From contig NC_089727.1 in NCBI RefSeq assembly GCF_035083965.1, positions 419,501 through 483,500 on the forward strand: DNA of 64,000 bases, in the 5' to 3' direction. Made by a program: the position numbers and the translations under genes. This document shows, piece after piece, positions 53,301 to 61,739 of the stretch (position 1 is its first letter; each line of letters starts with the position of its first letter). The notes under the pieces are model-generated. The model made no database searches. It had not been told where the DNA came from and was given only the letters and a program-made list of their open reading frames with translations. This DNA is from Branchiostoma lanceolatum. Lineage: Eukaryota > Chordata > Leptocardii > Amphioxiformes > Branchiostomatidae.

Positions 53301-53650
53301 GCCTCTTCTCTGCTTTAGTATTCTCATGGCGGACCCTTTATCTAGCTACATGCCTCTTCTCTGCTTTGGTATTCTCATGGCGGACCCTTTATCTAACTAC
53401 AGGCCTCTTCTCTGCTTTAGTATTCTCATGGCGGACCCTTTTATCTAACCACAGGCCTCTTCTCTGCTTTAGTATTCTCATGGCGGACCCTTTATCTAAC
53501 TATAGGCCTCTTCTCATGGCGCAATCTTTATGTAACTACAGCCCTCTTCTCTGCTTTAGTATTCTCATGGCGGACCCTTTATCTAACTACAGGCCTCTTA
53601 TCTGCTTTAGTATTCTCATGGCGGGCCCTTTATCTAACTAGATACTTCTT
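50340..53650. repeat. 51-bp satellite, about 64 copies, with a 613-bp higher-order repeat
   Basis: The unit TTCTCATGGCGGACCCTTTA, then TCTAACTACAGGCCTCTTCT and CTGCTTTAGTA, is 51 bp. Being a multiple of three, it leaves long open frames on the plus strand (up to about 400 codons, MADPLSNYRPLLCFSIL repeated). A rare variant (TTTAGCATTC, then CCCTTTTATC) at 50831 and 51444 shows a 613-bp block duplication. There is no splice, start or codon evidence for a protein. Confidence 0.9.
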
Positions 53651-54119
53651 CCCTGCTTGGGTACTCTCATAGCGGAAGTAAATACACTACACAACTAATT
53701 CTGATGCACACAAAGACCCCTGGTAGATCCTTTCATCTAACTACAGAACTCTCCTCTCATTTGATACCCCCAACAGTCTATTCTGCTACAAACCATAGCA
53801 AGGATATGAAGAATACTATAAAAAAAGATGGCGACTACAATAATAACGAAGGAATCACTTCATCTAACTTTACGGTGTTATACAGGTTCTGATGCAGAGG
53901 GATCCTTACAGGTGTTTTACTACAGGCCTCTCCACTCCTTCAGCATTCTCAACCCAAACAAGAATATGGACAGAACTAACTATAAGCGTGTTCCAAGAAT
54001 AGCAGAGGCATCAGCTAACTTAACCAGTTTCTCTAATAAAGTCCATGTCCTTCGCTTGTGTCTCTTCATTGGCTTCCCTGAAGAGGAAAGCAAACTGGAA
54101 TGGTCACAAATTTGCAGCG
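53651..54119. other. Flank of the zinc-finger gene
   Basis: Decayed pieces related to the 51-bp unit (CATCTAACTACAGAACTCTC at 53735; ACTACAGGCCTCTCCACTCC at 53920) show where the satellite may have come from. The region would also hold the 3' UTR of the minus-strand zinc-finger gene. Confidence 0.5.
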
Positions 54120-55515
54120 TCACTTCAGGTTGGTGTCGCGCGGCTTGTTATCGTGTTTCATGGTGTGACTCCTCAACGTAGACTTGTCACCTGCAGAATA
54201 ACTACAGACCTCACACTTGTGGGGCTTCTCACCAGCGTGGGTAGCGATGTGCCGCTTCAAATGAGACATTCGTGCTGCACAATAACCACATACATCACAC
54301 CTGTAAGGTTTCTCCCCAGTGTGGGTAGCGATGTGCTGCTTCAAATGCGACATTTGTGCTGCAGAATAACCGCAGACCTCACACATGTAAGGTTTCTCTC
54401 CAGTGTGGGTAGCGATGTGCTTCTTCAAATCGGACTTTTGAGCTGCAGAATAGCTGCAAACGTCACACTTGTAAGGTTTCTCCCCAGTGTGGATAGCGAT
54501 GTGCCGCTTCAAATTAGACATCTGTGCTGCAGAATAACCGCAAACATCACACCTGTAAGCCCCCCCCCCCCTCCATGTGGGTGGCCATGTGACTCTTCAA
54601 AGCAGACTTTCGTACTGCAGAATAACCGCAAACATCGCACTTGTAAGGTTTCTCCCCAGTGTGGGTAGCGATGTGCTGCTTCAAATCATACTTTCGTACT
54701 GCAGAATAACCACATACATCACACTTGTAAGGTTTTCCCCCAGTGTGGGTGGCCATGTGATTCTTTAATTGAGACTTTCGTACTGCAGAATAACCGCAAA
54801 CCTCACACTTAAAAGGTTTCTCCCCAGTGTGGGTAGCGATGTGCTTCTTCAAAACGGACATTTGTGCTGCACAATAACCACAGACCTCACACTTGTAAGG
54901 TTTCTCCCCAGTGTGGGTGGCCATATGATTCTTTAATTGAGACTTTCCTACTGCAGAATAACCACAAACCTCACACTTGTACGGTGTCTCCCCGGTGTGG
55001 GTAGCGATGTGACTCTTCAAACTGCTCTTCCAGGCAGTGGCAAAAGCACACCTCTCACAGCTGTAGGGTTTCTCACCAGTGTGTGACCTCATATGAACCT
55101 TTAACTGGTTTTTGCTCACTGCAGAGTAGTCGCACTTTGCGCATTTGTACGGCCGGTAGTTACTGTGTTTTGCCATGATGTGATGTTTCAGGTGAACCTT
55201 TCGTGCAGCGGAATAGTCGCAGACAGCGCACTGAAATGGTCTCTCACCACCGTGAGTTGCCCTGAGAATCAGATGCTTCACAAGGTGATCTTTCTTCGTT
55301 TGTTTGCCTTTACCCGCGGCGTGCGACGTCCTGACGTGCCGTTTCAGGGCGGACATCTTGGACGTGGAGAACTCGCATTCCCGACATTGATGTGGTCTCT
55401 CCCCGCTGTGAGTCTTGCGGCGCTGTTTCCTAGTCCCTCCATGACCATGGTCTGTATCTGGACAAGGCCGTTTCTCTCCTGTCTGTTCATGCAGATCTTC
55501 TACTGCTTCTTCCAT
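54120..55515 (-). CDS. C2H2 zinc-finger protein, about 14 fingers, frame broken at a poly-G run
   Basis: The first part (55515-54547) starts MEEAVEDLHEQTGEKRPCPD right after an acceptor CTCCTGTTAG. It carries nine C2H2 fingers with TGEKPYKC-type linkers (for example KCEVCGYSAVGKSQLKNHMA). At about 54560-54571 a run of 12 G bases replaces the expected linker codons and the frame shifts to a stop. Five more fingers follow in another frame to 54120, ending KHDNKPRDTNLK. Such arrays usually bind DNA in the nucleus; the target is unknown. No KRAB, BTB or other N-terminal domain is present. The break may be a real mutation or a homopolymer sequencing error. Confidence 0.85.
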
Positions 55516-56990
55516 CTAACAGGAGGAAAGAAACTTAGACGTAACTTGAAACACAAGAATCTTACAGTGTAACAAGTTTGCTAGCTGCCCTTACTGTGTA
55601 ACATGTTTGCCACAACACAAGAACTTTACTGTGTAACATGTTTGCTACAACAGAAGGAAATGTAACACTGGACCCGCGACTAGTTGGCGGCCCCGTTGTA
55701 AGTGGAATCGCTCACAGCCCATATATGGCCAGATGATGTTAACCAATCAGAGAAAGATACATGTGACATTGACTAATCAGAAGGAGGGACACTTCTTTGA
55801 CTAATCTCACGGGGAGATCTCCCACCAGAGGGGAAGGAATAGAGAAGATTTGACAAAAAAAGTTTCGAAATATTGTCTCTGGGAAGTTTGGTTTCAACAT
55901 GAGATCTGTGACCTTCTGGACAAAAAATGTATTTCTTTCCACATCGGACAAATGTCTTTACATGACACGCTAAATTTCAATATGTTGCCCTATTCCATAT
56001 GACTGTATGTAAACAAACTCATTAGTATGAACTTTGTCTGTTGGCATGTATGTATAGATTAAGTAGACCTTACGAGAGTCGCTGTACTTTTGTTGTGTCA
56101 ATAAAGATTGTTGTATAGTATTGGTTGAACTATGCGTCATACAGGAATTCGTATCTCTTATATGGGCCAGTTTTGATTGGACAATTGAGAATTACGTTAA
56201 CTAGAAAAGAAACGTCTGCAAGCAAATACACATTTATGTTTACCTTCACGTGGTCTAGCTTTACTAGCTGCTGCTATGTTTATTTTACACATTCATATAC
56301 GTGGCGCCCAGCCCGACAGCTCTGTCCTGACGTTTTGTTACAGAATGTAATCCGACACCCCTGTGTCTGTCATTTTCCCAGTAACCATGGTGACAGCCCT
56401 CGTTGGCCTAATTTGTTTGGAGGAGAAGACGAGGCAGAAAGTAGCAAAAACAACAAGTTTCCCTTCCGTGCTCCCTTCGCGTTGTTCACTGGGTAATTCT
56501 ATTCGGTGGTTATTGCAAATGACCAGGTCTTATGGCACCATATACACCGAGGAATAGGCGGGCCATTAACCCTTTTAATTATACACCCAAACACTGCTGG
56601 AAACACCCTTCCCCCTCCAACAATGGTTCCTTCCATCAATGCAACATCATACGTCTCTATGTGGAAGAAACCATCTCTAGAAACGGGTGGGGGAGTGTTA
56701 TGAAAAGGGCCATGCTCGTTCACATGTGGTTTTGATTGCATTAGAATGCAACAAGAGAAGATATGTAAAAAGAAAACGGTGACCTGAAAAAGAAAACCAC
56801 AGGGAGTCTGCAGCTGAGGCTAGCCGTTTTCATGTAATTTCCTACCTCAAAAACCTCAATGGCCACCAATCGTTTGAGTCTAAATGTTCTCACGCAACAC
56901 AGCGTCCACATGGTATATGTGCCTTGAACAGTCAAAGCTTGGATTTGAACGAAAGCAAAGATTCCACCACAGCATTAGCTATGGACATGG
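55516..56990. other. Upstream of the zinc-finger gene, no gene seen
   Basis: A short local repeat (CTTTACTGTGTAACATGTTTG, near 55580-55650) lies next to the gene. CAATAAAG at 56098-56105 could be the end of a retroelement or transcript on the plus strand, but no coding sequence supports it. Confidence 0.35.
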
Positions 56991-57009
56991 AGGGCGCCCG
57001 CTAACGTAC

Positions 57010-57195
57010 GAAACACACCTACCGTACCTGTAAGGTAGCTTACCTGGGCTCTAGTCAACCTGAACATACCTACCGTACCTGTAAGGTAGCTTACCTGGGC
57101 TCTAGTCAAACTGAACATACCTACCTCACCTGTAAGGTACCAGGAGTTAACCGGTCTCTAGTGAAAGGAGATACAACTAACTCACCTTTCGGTCT
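57010..57195. repeat. Short tandem repeat with GTAAGG and CTTACC in each unit
   Basis: CCTACCGTACCTGTAAGGTA, then GCTTACCTGGGCTCTAGTCA, occurs about three times at roughly 60 bp. Each unit holds a donor-like GTAAGG and its inverse. Confidence 0.7.
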
Positions 57196-58085
57196 GTAAA
57201 ACACATCTAGGTTCCTCACTCGGCCCCTGTTCAATCTGCAACACGCCCAAGTTCCATGTGAGGCGCCTCACCTACAGATTGCGCAAGCCCTTGAGGAAAC
57301 ACACTACCGACCCCTATCTGTCTTACTTGGACCATTGATGCAGTAATCAACACTCCAAGGTGTCGTTGTAACACGTGTTCCCGAGACATACAACGGCCCC
57401 ACTGACTTGTAAGGTGTCTTACCTGGCTCGTTGATGAAGACGCCCCACGTGTGGTGTCCTAACTGTGCCTCCTAGCTGGAGATAGCCACACAATACAGCC
57501 ACTAGGACCCGACTCTTACGAAAGGAAGCACTGGGCAAACTTGTTGTGGGAAAGCTTATTTTGCAGACAAAGGAAAACACAAACAGACACGATCTGTTGT
57601 CTCTGGCCAGGCAAAAACAACATAAAACGTGGCAAATCCGCTCGCAGAGTACCGCATGTTTACGCATAGGAAAATTAGCTTTTCATTCTCATTAATTGGT
57701 TTTAAAAATATGTTGTTTTCAATTTCAGTGTTTAACGTTAACGTATAACGTTAGATCGGAGGGTTTAAATTAAAATGCACAATGTCCTCGAAAACAATTG
57801 AAACATTCCAATAAGGAGATACATATTCAGTGAATCTGTTCGTGGTTTTTATCAGCCCTGTCTCCCCTGCAAATGTAATGCGATCATCTGGAAGGGTCAG
57901 AGACCATGAAAATATTACTCAAAAGTCGGTCGCGTCGATGATTTATAGTCAGAGCAGCGTCAGAGCACTTTACCCCGGTAATATAGAAATTGAAATCTGT
58001 CATAGATATAACGTTACGCTATGGATAAATTTCAGTGAATAGTCCGGAAAAATACTACGTTTTAAAATCGCAAGTAAGTCACCGC
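57196..58085. other. Intergenic, nothing recognised
   Basis: No supported exon, RNA gene or element on either strand. Confidence 0.4.
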
Positions 58086-58097
58086 CGTAACGTATCT

Positions 58098-58395
58098 CAG
58101 CACTAGTTTTCCGGTGCGAAATATTTGTCAGCACTCAGTTTCCAGTGCCGAAGCTTGTCTCAGCACTCGGTTTCCAGTGCTGACGTCGAGTTCTCCAGTG
58201 CTGAACTCCACTCAGCACTGGTTTTCCAGTGCGGAACTAAACTCAGCACTGGTTTTCCAGTGCGGAACTAAACTCAGCACTGGTTTTCCAGTGCTGAACT
58301 AAACTCAGCACTGGTTTTCCAGTGCTGAACTAAACTCAGCACTGGTTTTCCAGTGCTGAAGCCACTTTCAGCACTGGAACCGAGTGCTGAAAAAG
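58098..58395. repeat. 31-bp minisatellite whose unit is a hairpin
   Basis: CTCAGCACTGGTTTTCCAGT, then GCTGAACTAAA, repeats about nine times. Inside each unit CAGCACTGG and CCAGTGCTG are inverted around TTTT. The outer copies are degenerate, while the central four or five are nearly identical. Confidence 0.9.
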
Positions 58396-59484
58396 GAGAG
58401 CGTGGTTTTCGTAGTTTTGCAGCATGAATCGTAGAATTTGGCAGAAAAAGGAATAAGAAGCCAGTAGAGTCAGTCCACAGTGAAGGTCACAGTTCGCCCG
58501 TTTGCAAGTGAAACCCTGGCGTAGCTATTCTGGTAGAGACTACCGTTTTCGACCATGCTGTAAATCGTACAAAGCAGCTGCAAAACTGCAAAAACTGCAA
58601 ATATATGCCGTGAATTGCAAAAAAAAATATTTCGGGTATGTATTTGTTTCAACCATAGTGTTACAACTTATGAGACCTTCGGTGGACACATAACATACCA
58701 GAATGCTGCAGACGACAAACACACGGGTTACCGGTTATAATGTTTTATTCACACAGAAAAATTTCTCCCACAGAAAGAAAACACAACATTATGTTGGACA
58801 GACCAACCCTGCGTTGACCACAGTGGAATATCGACATTATCGACGGAAAAGCTATGATATGATATGATATAATTATATAATTATGATATGATATCAAAAT
58901 GATATGATTTTTACAGCATGTCCATAGTCAGGGTTCGGAAAGCTCAAATAGTATTCAACACTGTGTAACGTTACTTTTGCCTGTGGGACAAAAATAACAA
59001 GTTCGCCTAAAGTTACTTCCTAATCCAAGTGCCGAAACACTGTACACGGCTTCCACACAGAGGACTGAGATGTGACGGGCTGTAACTGGGATACGAGATT
59101 AGAAAGATCTAGAGTACTTGTCATTATCACATCTACACTACAGCTATCGGTAGGAAACACAAACGAGTATAAGCTCATGTATTGTATAGAATTGAACAAT
59201 GCGTACTTTTGTGTCCGTGCAATGAAACCAACAATTTTAGCCTGATAAATGGCTACATTCCCATCAAAGTGATGCCGAAAGCCTGTACTGACAAATGTTT
59301 CATACGGAGTACTGAGATGTGACGGGTTGTTCCCGGGATATGCCAGAGTACTAATGGTACAAAGGGTACGTGGTATCTTAATTTCCGGAAGAAAAGATGA
59401 TCAACTTTTGAAAGCGACCAGTGGCATTTAGCAGCGAGTCTTAAACGTCGGATACTTTTCGGTATCGCATTAACTAATCGCCTT
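58396..59484. other. Intergenic with degenerate repeats
   Basis: The words GGACTGAGATGTGACGGGCTG (59062) and GTACTGAGATGTGACGGGTTG (59308) mark two decayed copies of one unit about 245 bp apart. A TATGATATGA patch lies near 58855-58905. No gene. Confidence 0.45.
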
Positions 59485-60000
59485 TCACATGAGGTGTATG
59501 CGCCGTATCCTTGGCATATCATGGAAGGACAAAGTGACCAACACCGAAGTGCTGTCCCGCGCTGGCCTCCCTACCATGTTCACCCTGCTCAGGCAGCGCA
59601 GACTTCGCTGGCTAGGCCACGTCCGTCGCATGGAGGATGGCCGAATCCCCAAAGACCTTCTCTACGGAGAACTGATCGCAGGAAAGAGACGTACCGGGAG
59701 GCCACAGCTGCGTTTCAAAGATTCTGTAAGAGGGACTTGAAGGCTCTAGATATTAATACGGAGCACTGGGAGGACCTTGCAAGTGACCGTTCCAGGTGGA
59801 GATGCACACTGTTCAGACAGCTCAAATCAGGAGAAGTCAGACTGATGCACAGCGCAGAAGAAAAGCGGATCCGCAGAAAAGAGCTTTGCAACAGAACTGA
59901 GTCAGCTTACAGATGTGATTTTTGTGGCAGAGACTGCCATTCTCGTATAGGGCTGTTTAGCCATAGTCGATGCTGTAGGGCTGTTGTGAATTAGGATTTT
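59485..60000 (+). pseudogene. LINE ORF2 C-terminal fragment, frameshifted
   Basis: The plus strand reads MRRILGISWKDKVTNTEVLS, RAGLPTMFTLLRQRRLRWLG and HVRRMEDGRIPKDLLYGELI. After a small indel near 59720 it continues in another frame with KRDLKALDINTEHWEDLASD and CDFCGRDCHSRIGLFSHSRC, ending at TAG 59994. This is the usual end of non-LTR retrotransposon polyproteins, including the Cys/His knuckle. The 5' part is missing, so it is a dead insertion. Confidence 0.9.
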
Positions 60001-60088
60001 ACCATGGTCAATACTGACCGACGGAGGCCATATAGATTAACTAATGTAAAATGTGTATATGCTACTTGTTATGTGGCTAGTTGATGTC

Positions 60089-60175
60089 ACCCTTGTTAAA
60101 CCAGGACCCCATATCGCTCCACGTTACATCGGTCCCCTTTCGCGACCGATATGGGGTCCTGGTTTAACGAGGGTG
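60089..60175. repeat. Near-perfect hairpin with arms of about 28 bp
   Basis: CACCCTTGTTAAACCAGGAC, then CCCATATCG, is mirrored by CGATATGGGGTCCTGGTTTA and ACGAGGGTG, with a 30-base loop. It is likely a tiny MITE. Confidence 0.85.
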
Positions 60176-60264
60176 GTTGATGTTTGAAAAGAGAACACCT
60201 ATACAGAAGGACGCGTCTGGACCGTGGTTAAGATTGTAATTTGCTGAAAACATTTCCTTAGGCT

Positions 60265-60480
60265 GTTCTCCTCTAGCCTCTACCAGGCTCCGCGGATGGC
60301 TGGAAAAATAGTAGAAATTGGCCAAATAGAGTGAATAGTGTGCTAAGGGAGTCGGCTACGGAGGGAGGGTCCAATATGCCATCTGTACCCCTATAGCAGA
60401 CTAACTCCTTTTGCGTGTTTTTCTGTCTATTTGGCCAATTTCCACTCTTTCCAGCCGCCTCTGTAGCCTGTTAGAGGCCA
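60265..60480. mobile_element. MITE-like inverted repeat, about 215 bp
   Basis: AGCCTCTACCAGGCTCCGCG and AAATTGGCCAAATAGA at the left are mirrored by TCTATTTGGCCAATTT and GCCTGTTAGAGGC at the right, with mismatches. Confidence 0.75.
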
Positions 60481-61642
60481 GTTCTTATCATCCAACCGAG
60501 TGATCGCTGACTGTTCGGTTGACGCTAACCTATAAGTGAGAACACCCCGTGAAATTCTTCTTCTTCTTGTGATTATGTGCACAACCTCATCATGCTGAGG
60601 GCTACGGCACAGTATTTTGGTCAAGGTCAATTAGGGCACTGGTTGCTCGCAGTCTACTAGTATTTGTGTTTTATGTCCGGTGTTCTCTGTCCCTCAAAGT
60701 AAACATCTGTAACTCATATATCCATACTTGAAGCAATTGGCTCTGATCGTGGTGCGGGTTTAGCTTTCTGGAGCTGAAAAGTACTGTTTCTATTTTATTC
60801 TCAGATATATACAGAGGATGAAAAAACAAAATGAGTACAAAAACACATAATTTTACCCTTCTACATTAGTCTGTTAAGTGTTCAGTCACAAACAACAATG
60901 ATGACATGGGTGTTACTGATTCAATATTTTATTCCGTATCAATTATCATAAGCAAATATACATTTTATCAATATACAAAACATATGTACAGTCTAACCTG
61001 TACGAGTGTCCATCTTTCTCAAAGCACCGCCATTTTGGCCACTCTTTGGTGGTCCCTTATTTTCTCATTGACTTGCGCATTAAAAATATTGTCTATAGTG
61101 ACCATCAGTGTACTGCAGGTGTACTGGGACCATTTTTTCGCCATTCGCCATAACACACCAGCTTCGCAGGCACACAGCGCGGCAGTAGCTGATTATGTGC
61201 TGATTATTATCATTAGGTAACCGAGTGATGAATGCTGGGTTCAATAAAGCCTGGTCTGACTAAACCACTCTTCTGGCAGCCCTTATGCTGGCCTTGCCAC
61301 TAGAAACTAATGATCGCCAACACTTTTAAGTCAGAAGGACTGAAAACATTTCAAAACAGTTGATTTATGCATATTATGTACTAAAATGGACCGATTATTG
61401 CCCTACTGAGAACTGCCTGTTACCATGGTGATGGGCTGTGATGACAGGTTTTCAGACCCCTATCAGACTGATCTTCACATTGATAAAAAAAACCTGATCC
61501 TCTATCGGCGACTCTAGCAAACGGGACGGTTCTCCCGAGTTAAACGTGAACGGTCACAAGACTCAATCAGGCCCTGACAGTGCGAGGTTGTGTAACCCGG
61601 GCCGGGGAAAATCTTGTGAAGCTCCTGAGATGACGTCATCCC
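60481..61642. other. Intergenic, MITE fragment near 60987
   Basis: TACAGTCTAACCTGTACGAG at 60987 resembles the ends of the TACAGTCAAACCTG MITEs, and a CGCCATTCGCCATAACACAC unit lies near 61139. There is no gene up to the EPHX2 stop. Confidence 0.45.
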
Positions 61643-61739
61643 TCAGAGCCGAGGTCTCCTCAACCTGGCTTCCCTCCAGTCCTGCTGCAGGTGGACCTTA
61701 TCCAGCCACTCCACCAGAACTCTGCTCAGCTCTTCTGGG
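61643..61739 (-). CDS. EPHX2: EPHX2 probable last exon
   Basis: The acceptor GTTCCCTGTAG precedes CCCAGAAGAGC. It encodes [20 protein letters not shown] and ends RLRRPRL with TGA at 61645-61643. It is chosen because it is the only copy of the array that leaves the repeat. The C terminus beyond WLDK does not resemble vertebrate EPHX2. Confidence 0.65.

Noticed and set aside
50281..53448. Open frames of 159-401 codons with MADPLSNYRPLLCFSIL repeats
   Set aside because: Product of the 51-bp satellite; several frames are open at once and there is no gene context.
59485..60000. Host gene with a Cys/His knuckle
   Set aside because: The layout matches the end of a LINE ORF2 and carries an internal frameshift.
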